Below are positions 44,426-55,885 of a DNA stretch of 64,000 bases, piece by piece (position 1 is the first letter of the stretch; each line of letters opens with the position of its first letter). Made by a program: the position numbers and the translations under genes. Under the pieces are notes generated by a model. It did no database searches. It was not told the DNA's origin and saw nothing but the letters and a program-made list of their open reading frames with translations. This DNA is from Callorhinus ursinus (taxonomy: Eukaryota > Chordata > Mammalia > Carnivora > Otariidae), in contig NW_020313057.1 in NCBI RefSeq assembly GCF_003265705.1, forward strand, positions 5,259,775 to 5,323,774, given 5' to 3'.

Positions 44426-46308
44426 CACTTCAGGAATTCGGCTCCTTAAATCAGCCCTGGTTCCCGAATGGCAACTACCCCCAAATTCACTGGTGTGAAG
44501 TTAGTCGGGGAGCTGGTATCCCTCCATTTGCTGGTATTCTGCAGGGCTCACGCCAGCCTTGGGGAATGCTCTCTCACACAGCGCGCGGGCGTGGGGACCC
44601 GGTTCCCTGACTTCCTGGCGCCTGCAGGGCTGAGCTCAGTGGAGCTCCCTGAGAAGTAAATGGTGCAGACAGAAAGACGAGAATATACCAGGCTTTCCAA
44701 AAGCAATCATCATGTGTGGTTATCAGAAAAATTTCATTGCATAACCCAGCGGAGGGAAGCATGGATACAAATTAACCCCAAGTGTATATTTGCCTGGGGA
44801 TGAATCCTATGACATCAGAGGGTGGGTAGCAAATTTTCCTTCTGTATTATTTGCTCCCCAGGCGAGGGTCAAGATTTACAGCTAGTCCCTGAGTGTGAGT
44901 CAGCTCACGGGCTGGGAAGCCAGCCCAGGGCCCCGAGGACTTCATGGTTTCAGGGGCTAGTGCGTGCTCATACAGAAACTGGAAAGTTGCCATTTGATTT
45001 TCCTTTGCCAGATGTGTGTGTGTGAGAGGGCTTTGTCACTTTCTCCAAACCCCAGGGGCCTTTGTGACACCCTCTCCCCAGCTATCAAGGCCACCTGGGC
45101 AGGAAGATACAGCAGGGGTCCCACGGTCAGCACTGTTTCTGAGCGGATGATGACAGCCCCCATCCCCATCTAGCCCCCCGTCCTCCCCAATCTAGCCTAG
45201 GTCTGCAGCCAGCTCATTATTGGCTGCGTAGTAAAAATTCTGTCTGTGCTCTGCCGACGATCAAATCCGATGTCCCCTGCGCACTGGCAGAGTTGCGCAG
45301 CAAGGAGTATGGGGTCCGTTCCTTCGTTCTGGAATGCTGCATGGAGCAGGGGAGTCACGTCTTTGGGGCTGGCCTCACGCCCACCCAGGATCTCGCCATG
45401 AGGCCACGTGGCCAGGGGAAGGCGCACCCACTGCTTTTTCAGGCGGAGTTTGGAACCCTCACTCTACCCAGGGGCAGCTGTTGGACCTAGCACAGAGTGG
45501 GTCTCAACGACTGACCTGTAGGATGCAGATTACCCTAGCACCTGCTCCACGGGGTCTGGGGAGGATGAAGCGAGAACATACAGAGGGTACCTGCCACGTC
45601 CCAGGTGTCCAGCTCTGATGGCCTCTGGGCACGACGAGCATCTTAGTAACAAGTTCCTCCTTTCTAAGAAAACACCCCCCCCTTTTTTTTAAACCTCTCT
45701 AAACTCAGACAAAGCAAAAAATTGTCAATCTCAGTAGAAACCTGTGGAAACCCTGGGGACATCCATTGCAATGCATGCGAGCCCCAGGGTAGAGCCCCAT
45801 GCTTCTCCGTCTCAGCCTTGGTACTGACCACATTTATGGCCACATTCTACTCCAAGGGAAGAAAAAGTGGCTTAAAAGAAAATAATAAGCCCTACGTGAA
45901 CGCTTGAGGACAAGAGATTTGGGACGTGTCTTGGGCCAGGCTGGACCCAAAGCCAGAGGAAGAGGTTTGGGTCCTGATGCATGCGCTCGCTCAGCTGGGG
46001 AGCTCAGATGCCTGGTGCTGGTTTGTAGCACCTCCCCGAGGCGGAGCAGAACCGGTGGTGTGCGGTGGGTAGAACACGTGCCCTGCGCCCCTCCCACCTC
46101 TCCCTGATGTTTTCAGCCTCGGGTTTAGCGCAGGGTCCTGGTGTCGGGATCTCGGATGGCCAGGACATCCATTACAGAACCGTCAGGCACCTGGTGTGCG
46201 CCCCCGAGGGCGGGCTTACGAAGGAAAGAGGTCCTTGGTTTTCTTTTCTTTTCTTGGACAGCTTGCAGCCTGGCTGGGGAAAGCTAAGATTACCAGCCCC
46301 TCTCAATA
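44426..46308. other. region downstream of ECHDC3, no second gene seen
   Basis: Unique-looking, GC-moderate sequence beyond the likely ECHDC3 3' end. Many short frames occur on both strands, none recognisable. It could hold a longer ECHDC3 3' UTR if a distal poly(A) site is used. Confidence 0.4.
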
Positions 46309-46314
46309 TTTAAT
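46309..46314 (-). terminator. ECHDC3: candidate ECHDC3 polyadenylation signal (ATTAAA)
   Basis: TTTAAT on the plus strand gives ATTAAA on the minus strand, about 490 bases downstream of the ECHDC3 stop codon. It is the first common signal variant I found after the stop. The canonical AATAAA occurs only much farther, at 43091-43096. Usage cannot be shown from sequence. Confidence 0.35.
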
Positions 46315-46800
46315 CTTTTTAAATCATAGAAGATTAGTCCAAAAGCCGTTTCTGTCGAGAAGCACAATCAAGGAGATTTTCAGGGTGGAGAACATCTTGT
46401 GGAGATTCGAAATGTGTGGCTGCTCGTGGGCAGCCGGAACTACCTCCACCTCAGGGCACATTTCTGGAGGCAGAGCTTGGTTGGCAACCTCCTGTATCCT
46501 CACCTTCTCCCATGTCAGGCGGTCCCCCACTTACGGTCCTTGAGGGAGCATCTCAAGGGCCAGGCTCCCCACCATTGCCCCCAGCCAGCCGGCACAGGCT
46601 GGCCGTCCTTCCACTTGACTGGACTCCCCACCTCCTCCTTTCCCCAGGGGATCGTGGCCTTTCCTACAGACCACGTACACTGAAGCCATGTCTACTGTTA
46701 CACAGCAGGCTGCCTTCGACAGTCACGAGGCAGCAGTGGTGTTTGGGCGTCAGAAGTGGGGGTGGGGCCCCCTCTTCCTCCACGTCTCTGGTGAGACCAC
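46315..46800 (-). other. ECHDC3: ECHDC3 proximal 3' untranslated region (predicted)
   Basis: Sequence between the stop codon and the candidate ATTAAA signal on the minus strand. It contains no recognised repeat. Open frames on either strand here are short and unlike known proteins. Confidence 0.45.
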
Positions 46801-47112
46801 TCACTGCGACCAGATGGGTTTTCTCTTCTGGATGAAGGCCTTGATTCCCTCCTGCCCATCCTTCAGGGCCACGTTGTCCACCATGGTCTGGGAGGTGAGG
46901 TGGTAGGCCGTTCGAAGGTCCTGGGGCAGCTGCCTGTAGAAGGTGGCCTTGCCCAAAGCCACCACTGGACGGCTCAAGGAGGCAATCTTGCCTGCGATCC
47001 TCATGGTCTCCTCCTCCAGTTGCTCCTCTGGCACGACTTTGCTGAGCAGCCCGTGCTGCAAGGCCTCCTGGGCGGAAATGGGCTCCCCGGTGAAAAGCAT
47101 TTCTAAGGCAAC
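46801..47112 (-). CDS. ECHDC3: ECHDC3, last coding exon (C-terminus and stop)
   Basis: This exon encodes 103 residues, starting VALEMLFTGEPISAQEAL and ending KRKPIWSQ before a TGA stop at 46801-46803. The acceptor is CTCCCGCAG|GTTGCC, and the exon starts in phase 0 after exon 4's AAG codon. The sequence is the C-terminal part of the crotonase fold: the MLFTGEPISAQEALQHGLLSKVV stretch is typical of enoyl-CoA hydratase/isomerase proteins and lines the acyl-CoA site, and the helical end helps trimer assembly. ECHDC3 is an enoyl-CoA hydratase-like protein predicted to act in mitochondria; its physiological reaction is unsettled. Compared with the human protein as I remember it (ending WSHEPV), this one ends WSQ, about three residues shorter. 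The identification is firm, because the residues match ECHDC3 closely rather than ECHS1, AUH or other paralogues. Confidence 0.96.
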   Translation of the reverse strand, partial: VALEMLFTGEPISAQEALQHGLLSKVVPEEQLEEETMRIAGKIASLSRPVVALGKATFYRQLPQDLRTAYHLTSQTMVDNVALKDGQEGIKAFIQKRKPIWSQ

Positions 47113-47934
47113 CTGCGGGAGGAAACGTGTGTCACTAAGGCCCGCTCCCCGTGACCCCCTGCTAGCCAAGCCCCACCCTCTCCCACTCCGTTGACTTCCC
47201 GACAACCTCAGCCCAGTCACCTGCTTCTTCAAATAACATGGCATCCGTCAGGCCCGACATCTGTGACACCCAGACTCCTGCCAGGGACAGGGTTGGAGTT
47301 CTCCAAGAGCAAGGAGCATGCAAGTGCCCGGGGAAGGGTCCCTTGCTCCTTCCCCAGAGCTGCTCTCTCAGCCACAACACCCCCCACCCCAGGCCAGGAG
47401 CTCCCCTCTGCCTCTTAGGGGGGCCAGGCATGGGGCGTGGCCACATCTGCTGGGAGGGAACCGACGCCGAAGCCCCGGGCCTGCCCCAGACCAACGCAGC
47501 AGCCGTCTTCTGGAAAGTGCTCAGAGATGCCACCACCGCAGTCTGGTTGAAAGAGCAGTCCCCCCCACCCCGAAACCTGAGGAGGAGGGATTGAAAGGAA
47601 ATGCCCTCCAGGGACCAGTCGCAGGATCAGGGCATGATGTAACTTACACAAGGGGCCACCTCCATCCGTTGACCCCTCTCCCCGCACACTTCTCAGGCCT
47701 GCAGAAGAGGGGTGCGGGCTCCCTGCTCCCCGCGGTTTGCTCCGCTCCACAGCCTGCCGCGTCCGCGCCTTGCTTCCCTAATTCTACAAAGCCTGGCCTC
47801 TTGAGAGTCAAATCCACGATTTCAAAGAGGGCTTCCTGCCGCACACGGAGCACACAGGTTGGGAGGTGCCTTTCTGGCCGCCCTCCCCCTGCCCTGCAGC
47901 TGCGCTGTTCCTTGAGCTGAGCGCACCGGGCATG

Positions 47935-48300
47935 CTGTCACCTCGGGGTGCTTGTACTTGGTGTTCCCTCGGCCTGCGATGCTCCGCCCTCAGGCAGCCT
48001 CACGACTGGTGCCCTCGTCCCTGTCAGGTCTCGGCTCCGGCGTCGCTCTGTCTACACGGTCCTCCCTGACCATGCTAGTCAATCTGCAGATCACACCCTG
48101 CCCCCGTGCTCTCCCCCTTCCCGCTGTATCTTCATCCTTTGCGCTTCTGCCATTTAACACACTCTATGTTGACACGCTGATTTTGTGCATCGTATTATCT
48201 CCTTTGCTAGCAGGTAAATGCCACCAGGTCAGGGTAAATGCCAGCACCAGAAGGGCACCTTGCACACAGTAGGCAGCTTACTAGTTATTTATCGATGAGT
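47935..48300 (+). mobile_element. L2 3' portion
   Basis: 'GTACTTGGTGTTCCCTCGGCCTGCGATGCTCC', then CCTCCCTGACCATGCTAG, GCCACCAGGTCAGGG and CACCTTGCACACAGTAGGCAGC, follows L2 3' sequence in sense. It is antisense to ECHDC3. Confidence 0.7.
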
Positions 48301-48775
48301 GATTTGTGGGATGGATGGATGAAAGCAGGTGGAACAGCAGAGGGGAGGCTTCCATTCTTTGGGGGCTTGGTCAAAGTGGCTCAGTTTCCACCTGGCTCAT
48401 TTGCTTGGGCCACCTGGTCATGGAACCTGGCTGCCATGGTGTGTGGGGAAGCCAAGACACAGGAGAGGCCGTGCGAAGTGTTCCAGTGACCGGCCCAGCT
48501 GGGGTCCCTGCCGAGAGGCTGCCCAGCGGCCGGACATGGGGGTCAGCAAGCGCTCAGACGACACTCACCCACCCCCCATCTTCAGTTCCTCCCAGCTGAG
48601 GCCACACACACTGCAGAGCAGAGAGGACCTTCCTCAGGGAGCCCTGTCCAGATTGCAGATTCATGAGCTCAACAAATTACTGTTGCTGCTTTGAGCCATT
48701 GAGTTACGGGTGGTTCACTCTGCAGGGATTGGCTTGAGATACAAATTTGGGGGGCACTAGCATTTAGATCATGCT
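48301..48775. other. intronic, nothing recognised
   Basis: Plus-strand frames of 83-121 codons overlap in all three registers, a sign of base composition rather than coding. Confidence 0.45.
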
Positions 48776-48779
48776 ATTG

Positions 48780-49005
48780 ACTAGGTTTCTCAACCTTGGT
48801 GCCATTGTCTATTTGGGGCCAGGTGATACCTTGCTGTGTGGGACGGTCGTGTCTTTGCAGAGTGTTTATCAGCATCCCTGGTCTCTATCTGCTAGGTGCC
48901 AGGAGTTACGTGTCCCAGCCCAACAGCTGTGACCATCACAGAGCTCTCCAGCCACGGTCAGATGTCCCCTGGAACCAGTATTGCTCCCAGTGTAGAACCG
49001 CCGAT
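48780..49005 (+). repeat. non-autonomous DNA transposon-like remnant
   Basis: GGTTTCTCAACCTTGGTGCCATTGTC, then CAGAGTGTTTATCAGCATCCCTGGTCTCTA and GATGTCCCCTGGAACC, match a remembered old mammalian MITE-like repeat whose ends are GGTTCTCAACC-like inverted repeats. The family name is uncertain. Confidence 0.6.
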
Positions 49006-49700
49006 TTAGATGGTTTTTTAAATCATGACACTAGATCGTCACAGCTAGGAATGGAGCTTTGGTAAAGAAGGAGGGGTCAGAAGGCTGGGCTCGAGGACTC
49101 CTGCCATGGTGGGGACAAGTGGAACACACACTGGACTGGCAGTTGGGGCAAGTGATGCTGGCCAACTTCTCCTCTGCCAAGTTAGGGGATGGACGAAGTC
49201 CCAGCTTTGTCCAGTTCGGGGGAATGTACTGACTGCATGTTGGAGGCAGCAGGTACGGGATGCCCGTGGGTCGCTCCAGAGGCCATGTGTTAGCTGACCA
49301 GGAAAGTTATCATACACCAAAACAGGTTGGAAGCCCCTGGTTGAACGTGGAGCTAAAAGCCAGGTCCTGCTGATTAAGGGCTTATGCTAAGACCCCGCTG
49401 AAGACGCCCCGTGAGTCACATGAAGGGGCCGGGACAATGTCTGCTGTCGCTGCCTGAGAAGCAAGTGTCAGTGGGGACGTGGGTCAGAAGCCAGGGGAAA
49501 GCAGGGCCACTGCACCTTCCAGCCTTTCTTTTCCTCCGTTCATGCAGGCGGCTCTCAAGAAATTCATGGGGATCACAGAGCACACAGTGGCCAGCCCTGA
49601 GAATAACACTGAAAATCAAATCCAGCGAAGACAAGTCATCAATCCATTTACAGCAATGGCCAAGACCTCAAATAGCCTTCCAAGAGTAGTTAGTTATGGG
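49006..49700. other. intronic, nothing recognised
   Basis: Unique-looking sequence within ECHDC3 intron 4. Confidence 0.45.
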
Positions 49701-49703
49701 GGA

Positions 49704-49912
49704 GTGGTGGCACGCCTGGGTGGCTCAGTCAGTTGAGCATCCAGCTCCTGGTTTCGGCTCAGGTCATGATCTTAGAGTTGTGAGATCGAGCCCCGCGTCG
49801 GGCTCCGTGCTGGGTGTGGAGCCTCCTTGGGATTCTCTCCCTTATTTTTCCTCTCTCTCTGCTCCTCTCCTCACGTGCTCTCTCTCTCAAATAAATAAAA
49901 AATCGTTTTAAA
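49704..49912 (+). mobile_element. CAN-SINE, antisense to ECHDC3 in intron 4
   Basis: The head is GCACGCCTGGGTGGCTCAGTCAGTTGAGC, and the body is of the older 'GGGATTCTCTCCC' type with a CAAATAAATAAAAAATC tail. No clean TSD. Confidence 0.92.
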
Positions 49913-50675
49913 AAGAGTAGCTATGAATGGTAGCAGAGTCGGAAGGAGGTAATCATTAAAATCAAAGTAGTATGTGCTCCTTTGGCTGGCTCAGTGGAGA
50001 AGTCCATACTTGCTGGCTGGGCTCATGGTCTGTCCATGGGACAATCCCCTTGTCAGTGCCTTCCTCCAATAGATCTTTCTTCAGCATCTCTGTTGTTCCT
50101 ATGTCTCTCTTTCTCTTCCTGAGCCGCCTCGGTTCCGTTCTCCTTCCCCTGCTTCCATGACCCACCTACAGAGCACCTGTCTGGCTCAGAGACTGCAGCT
50201 GCCCAGGGTCCAAGTGCTCCAAGTTTGCAGGGTGAGTCCTTTGGGGTCCAAGCTTCTGCAGGCCCGGGCACAGGCCAGGGTGCGGGCGGGGGCCTTGTCC
50301 CGCCTGCGGAGTGTGGCTCCTCCCAAGGACCCCTGGGCACGTTGCTTCTCATCTCCCCCTTCCCCAGCTGGAACGCATGCGTACAAATGAGTCTCTCAGA
50401 GATGCGGTACAGAACAGCTAACCAAGGACCGCGAGGCTCCCGGTCACATCGAGTGCAACAGAAATGCTAGGGAAAACGGTCCATCTGAGCAAGACATGAA
50501 CCGGGGGAAAGAACTGTGATGGTTCTGCTTGCTCACAGGACCTGGCACGAGTCTGTGTTTGAGGCTGGGGGCCAGGTTCCGTGAGCAGGAACTCCAAGCA
50601 GAGCGTAACTTTCTCTTGGACATTCATTCACCCAACAAAGATTGACATAGGAGAGCTACAGGTATCAAGAGCAGG
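49913..50675. other. intronic, nothing recognised
   Basis: GC-moderate sequence with overlapping frames on both strands. No gene recognised. Confidence 0.45.
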
Positions 50676-51072
50676 GCTACACACTGAATTGTGTCTCCCC
50701 AAAATGCATGTGTGGAAGCCCTAAGCCCCAGTGCAACTGTTTTTAGAGATGGGGCCTTTAGGGTAGTAATTAAGGTTAACTGAGGTCATTGGGTAGAGCC
50801 CTGATTCAATAGGATTGGTGGCCTTCTGAGCAGAGTTAGAGAGCTCCGTCTCTGTCTGTGTCTTTCTCTCGTCGCCATATGAGGACAGAGCAGGACATAG
50901 TAGGAAGGTGGCCAGCTCCAAGCTGGGAAGAGAGCTCCTACCAGGACTCACATCTGCTGGCATGGTGAGCTGAGACTTGCAGCCTCTGGAACTGCGAGAA
51001 AGTAAATTTCTGTTGTTTCTGCCACCCAGTCCCTGGTATGTATTATGGCAGCCCAAGGTGACTACTACACAC
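50676..51072 (+). mobile_element. MaLR (MST/MLT1-like) solo LTR in intron 4
   Basis: CACTGAATTGTGTCTCCCCAAAATGCATGTGTGG, then AGATGGGGCCTTTAGGGTAG, CATATGAGGACAGAGCAGG and CTTGCAGCCTCTGGAACTGCGAGAAAGTAAATTTCTG, followed by ATTATGGCAGCCCAAGG, match the LTR in sense. Non-coding relic. Confidence 0.85.
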
Positions 51073-51130
51073 ACAGGAAGACTATGGGTTTTTGAATGTC
51101 TTAATTCTGAAGCAACTCCAAAAACTCATT

Positions 51131-51161
<31 letters not shown>

Positions 51162-51165
51162 GCAT
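51131..51165. repeat. A-rich simple repeat
   Basis: About 18 A followed by GAAAGAAAAGAAAG. Simple sequence. Confidence 0.85.
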
Positions 51166-51879
51166 CCAAGTCCCTGAACTGAACCAGTCTGGGAGAATGT
51201 GGAGTCCTCACCCCTGGAGAGGTATGAATAGGGGCATCCCCTGTGTGTCAGGCCCGGGGCGGGGGGGCTCTGCCCACAGGAACATACGTGACCTCTTACA
51301 CTCCCTTCTGGACAAACGATTCCTAATGTTATTTCAGGATCCCTCTATCCACAAAAAGGAAGTGACCTTGAGCTATAGCATGAGGGACTGTCATTGGACA
51401 GAAGATATTTTCCCCTTCAGTCAGTGAGTCAGTCAGCCAAGCGGAGAAACACAGAGATAGACAGATGGTTAGGACGTGGCAGGCCGTCAGAAATCAGTCA
51501 GACAGCTACCTGAAGGGTCCCCACCAAGTTCTGGGCTCTGTGCTCAGCCTGCACCACCCCGGCCTCTCCTACTACCTGCTATCTAGTGGGTATGAGAACT
51601 GCTAATTTCAGAAATCACCTCACAGGGAAATATTTTCAAAGACACAAGACACTCATCCTTCTGGAATACTCTAAGTGCAGCCTTGCCTGCAGGTAGGTGA
51701 CGGGACCCCATCATCTGGACCAGTCCCTTCGACTCCTGGATCCATCACCACTTCTTTTGGGCACAAACTTCCTTTATTCACAGATTCACTTACAGTAAAA
51801 AATCCGAATTGTTAAATGGTAGTAGGTTCACTTATGTCCCCACCCTCTCTCCCACTTCATGGAAGGTGACAGACCCTCC
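51166..51879. other. intronic, nothing recognised
   Basis: Unique-looking intron 4 sequence. Confidence 0.45.
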
Positions 51880-52330
51880 TGTGGGGAGCGATCACGAGGG
51901 GGGCCCGGTGCACCAGGTCTCGTCGGGCTTTGGAACCCGATCTGGGCGGCCTCGGCCCGGTCACGGGGCTTCGAGTCGGGCACATGGGCTCTGCTTCTCA
52001 GTCTCTTCTCAAACCCAGGCAGCACCACAAACATGTCACCTCCCAGGAGGCGCCCCAGGAAAGCCAGTTTTCAAAAGCGAAGAAGTCATGAGAACAGGTG
52101 AAGAACCAGGCCAAGGGGGAGGCGGCTGGCTGGCGAACGACGGGTGCGTCTGACTAGGCGGGAACGGGGGGAAAGGGGCCCCCGGGGCTCTTGCCGATGG
52201 AGGTGCAGCCCGGAGACCAACGAGGCGGGGCGCGCTCCCCCGCGTGCTTCCACTGCCCGGGCTTCTCTTTCATTCCAGAAGACCGGGAAGGTCTCCGGGG
52301 GATTCACCCCACGCCTGAAGGAAGTCTTGA
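51880..52330. promoter_or_regulatory. CpG-rich island in ECHDC3 intron 4
   Basis: The core at 52135-52320 holds about 18 CpGs in under 190 bases, for example GAGGCGGGGCGCGCTCCCCCGCG near 52221. The flanking 51885-51985 part adds more. That is much denser than the surrounding intron. No known exon lies in it. It may be an orphan (intragenic) CpG island with enhancer or alternative-promoter activity. Confidence 0.5.
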
Positions 52331-52740
52331 TGGGAGTGCGGTTAAGAGCCCCGCCTGGTTCAGCCCCTTCTTTGGGCCTCGGTTTCCTTATCTGCCTACT
52401 GGGGTCATAGCGTTAGCACATAATGATTTTGGGGATTTTCCCCGGGCGGGTTGGACAACAGCGTGGTATTCTCTAGGGAAAAGAAAGCCTGCTTATTTTC
52501 TAGCTAATCAGCACAGTCTTTGCTTATGAGTGAAGCTTCTATGTCAAGTGTCCCCCGGAACTTCAGATGAGAGAGAAGGCACCTTCTCTCAACCTTCTCC
52601 TTCAACAATTCAAGCTGCCTTTTATGACGGCACTTCTTGGGTCCCCCTAACAAGCTGGGGTTTTAATGCTTCCTCTTTCTGGGGCACTTGAGGCCAAGGC
52701 AAACCCCGGAAGCAGGATTTGGGTCTAGAGTTGGTCCCCC
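52331..52740. other. intronic, nothing recognised
   Basis: Unique-looking intron 4 sequence between the CpG-rich patch and a MIR. Confidence 0.4.
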
Positions 52741-52744
52741 GAGT

Positions 52745-52930
52745 TCCAATCTCAGATGGGCCACTTACTAACCAAAAGACCTTAAGGATGCAACTTAAGC
52801 CCTCTGAGTCTGTTTCCTCATCTGAAAATGGGAATAAGCCTTCCATCCTCCTGCGGGATTGTGGAGATGAGAGACAGTAAGTGCAAAGCTAACACTACCG
52901 TGCTGGGCACTCAGTCGGCATCTAATAAAT
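52745..52930 (-). repeat. MIR SINE remnant
   Basis: CACTTACTAACCAAAAGACCTTAAGGATG, then 'ctctgagtctgtttcctcatctgaaaatggg' near 52802 and GTGCTGGGCACTCAGTCGGCATCTAATAAATG, is reversed MIR. Confidence 0.85.
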
Positions 52931-53209
52931 GCACTGATGATTATCAACATGCCTATTCCAACTGTACATGTGTATGAATCTCTGATTGGCTTTTAGGTAT
53001 CGCAGCCCTGAAAGGGGGTGAGACTTTAAAGCAGAGGGGTCTTTGGGGCCCCTCGAGTCCCATCTATGGTAAGAACCGGCTGGCGATGCAGTAAGGGCTC
53101 AGGGAGGAAGGAAGCTGACGGGCGGGCCGTGGGGCGAGATTAGTTGCTGGAAGACATTAGGTAAGGCCCTGAATCGTCCCCAGGCCCTCTTGTAAATTGG
53201 GGGGTTGAA

Positions 53210-53355
53210 CTACATGTTCTCGCAGGCGCCGAGGCCACTGCAAATCTCTGTTAAAGTGCAGATTCTGATGTGGTCGGTCTGGGGGGGCTGTGACCCTGCA
53301 TTTCTCAGGCTCTCTGGCGGTCTCCATACCAGGCTGAGTAGCAAGACCTTAACCC
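53210..53355 (+). repeat. MER5-like hAT DNA transposon remnant
   Basis: CTCTGTTAAAGTGCAGATTCTGATGTGGTCGGTCTGG, then CCTGCATTTCTCAGGCTC and CCAGGCTGAGTAGCAAG, matches MER5A in sense. Confidence 0.75.
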
Positions 53356-55885
53356 TCTTTCCAGCTTGGAAGTTGTACTCTGTTCTAACTAGACTCCGAG
53401 GAAATCGGAGTCCACAGATACACGACGTTACCACAGGCACTACAGGAGGAAGCCAGCGTTCCCGCCACTGAGAAATGAGGGGCTGGGGAGGCGGGGGTTT
53501 GGCTCTTTCACACGCTCTCGCGTGATACCAAGTGCCTGAGGCGCTGGCACCACGTTTCTGGGCGAGGCCCGCTCGGGCTGGGGAGGACAGCAGCCCACCA
53601 GGCAGGCTCTTTATAGGGCACAGCGAAGATGCATTATTTAACTCACGCCAGAGGAGAGAAATGCTTTACAAATGTGGAAAATTATTCATGTGCAGGCTCA
53701 GTCTGGCTTGAACACAAGGGCTGCACTCCGTCATTTCTGCTCCCGGCGCACGGACGGGCGGCCCTGCTGAGCCGGTTCCCATAGTGACCAGCAGAGGGCG
53801 CTGGTGGCCCACACCCGTGGCTCTAGCCGCCGCAGAAAGGGTAGAGCTCCCAGGCCAGGTGAGCCTGCAAAAGCACCTGCTTGCTTCCCCGTGGCTATGC
53901 GCCGAGGGGACAGGGGCCCGCCACCCACTGAAGGCCACGGGCCTGTGCATGGATGTGCTCATAGGGGCGCAACCAAGCAATGACCGCAGGGAGGGGTGTT
54001 TCCAGTTAGGTTTAGATTTTTAGGAATCCGTACTTGCCTCCTCCAGCCGGCTGCACAGGCGAGACCTGCAGATCCAGCAACCCGGCAAAGGCCCTACATT
54101 CAGACAGACTTTTCTTCCCACTGAATTCTCTTTATTGGTATTGTGATTTCAGGTCATGAGTGCTGACCCCAAACTGTGTATCCGCTTCATGCCTCTGTGT
54201 AGTCATGAACTTGGAGGGCAACTCTCCCTTTGAGACTGCTAGCTGGGAAGAAACCCAGGGGATCAGATCACAAGGAGCGCAGACCGGGGAGCTGAGTGGG
54301 ACAATACTGGAGACTCTGCCCTCATCTTCTCAGCAGGCCTGGCCCTTGCCAAAACTGCCCGTGGGAGGTAGCAGCCGCTTTGGGTCTTGCCACGTCCTGC
54401 CCCTTCATCCGTCACGGTGGGCAGTCATGCAAGGTGGTTCTGAGCGCTGGGCTTCCTGAAAACTCAAGGCCTGTATGTGTCACACTTGTTTTCTTCTCTT
54501 CTCAAACACTAATTTAAAACTTGACAAAATGTGATAACAATGTTTACATTTCTAGGACTCCATTAGAAGCCTTGATTGGAAAAGTTTGTGTTAAGAAAGA
54601 AATGGATTCTTATCCTGACAGCAGGGCTGTTACAAAGGTTTAAATGCCTTACTGTGGACCCTTCCAGAACGTAAGGTGTTAAAGATGAACAGCTGCAGAC
54701 AGCGTAACCAGTCCAACTGCCTTTGACTGTGCAAGAGGCTTCGCAACTTGATTTGCACAATTGTGAGTTTGTTAATGAGCTCTGACAATATATTTGAGAT
54801 GTACTTCAATTTAATATACTTGGCACAAAGTGGGGACTTAAGAAGTATTTACTGAATTACCATATATGCATTTAAGGTGAACCTGTCTCCTGACAGGATG
54901 AAACCCCTTTAGTCAGCAAACCCTTTAGCAAGCTGTTATGTTTGACAGCTCTCCCTTTGCCCACTCTCAGCCGGCGTTCCTGCGTGTGTGTGCCTGCAGG
55001 ATCTGTCTTCTGACCTTTGTCACAAGTACACGTTTCTGTAAAAGCTACTGAGGAGGCACCATACAAGAAAGGAATGCATCCCTAAACTTCTTGGTCCTAC
55101 AGCTTGATTTCCCTTGGGTCTTATCTCTTTGGTGCCTCAGGCACATGGGCAACTGCTGATTTTTGTAGTTGGTGGTAAATGGAAGATATATTCCTGAAAG
55201 CAGTTCAGGTTCCCTAGTGTTGCATGACTTTGCCAAACTTTCCCTTTTTGAGAACGCATTTCTGGTTGAGAATGAGGATGTATTTTTTTTCTAGAACAAG
55301 GAAACCCCTGGTTTACACGTAAGAGATGCTTAGTAAATATTATTTTATGCTGTGATAAGAAGGAAGAGAGTTTTGTGAAGAAAATGGACTTCACTTTGGT
55401 CAGCCAATGACAAAACACCTTTTGTAATGCGGCTCCTTCTGGGGCAGAGCCAATCTACCAAGCACGGACTGTTCGTGCTCCTGAAACATCACCACTGTGA
55501 ACCTGACACACTCAGGGAATCAGCTCTTTTCAGTCCCTTCTGGAACAAGACAGGTTGCGGGCAACCTTATTGGCAAACAATAAGCCAGTGACACTAGCGT
55601 CCTAGCTCCTGATACTGATCTACCTCCCCAGGTGGCCCAACAAAACTGGGTTTCAAAGGCGGGGCCAGTAAGAAGACAAGAATGTGTGCCTTTATGCAAA
55701 CCAACAAATCGAGTAAGGAACCTAAGGAGCTGCCCTGAGCGGCAGGCAGCTGGCCGTCCCCTACCCGGCGGGCGCGCACGAGAAGGGACGCCTCGGCATA
55801 CCCCGCCAACCACACTCCCGGGCAAGTGCTGGAACCCACCACCCAGTGCCCTGGAGGATCACGTCTGCAGGGCCCAGCGAGTTCG
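53356..55885. other. intronic, nothing firmly recognised
   Basis: Remaining part of ECHDC3 intron 4 toward exon 4. It becomes GC-rich from about 55700, where the exon 4 CpG island begins. Plus and minus frames at 53666-54023 and 55520-55825 overlap and lack known domains. Confidence 0.45.

Noticed and set aside
47318..47920. 200-codon plus-strand open frame, the longest in the window
   Set aside because: It lies antisense in ECHDC3 intron 4 in GC-rich DNA. Overlapping frames exist in other registers, the composition is proline/serine/arginine-rich as expected from GC-rich noise, and no domain is recognisable.
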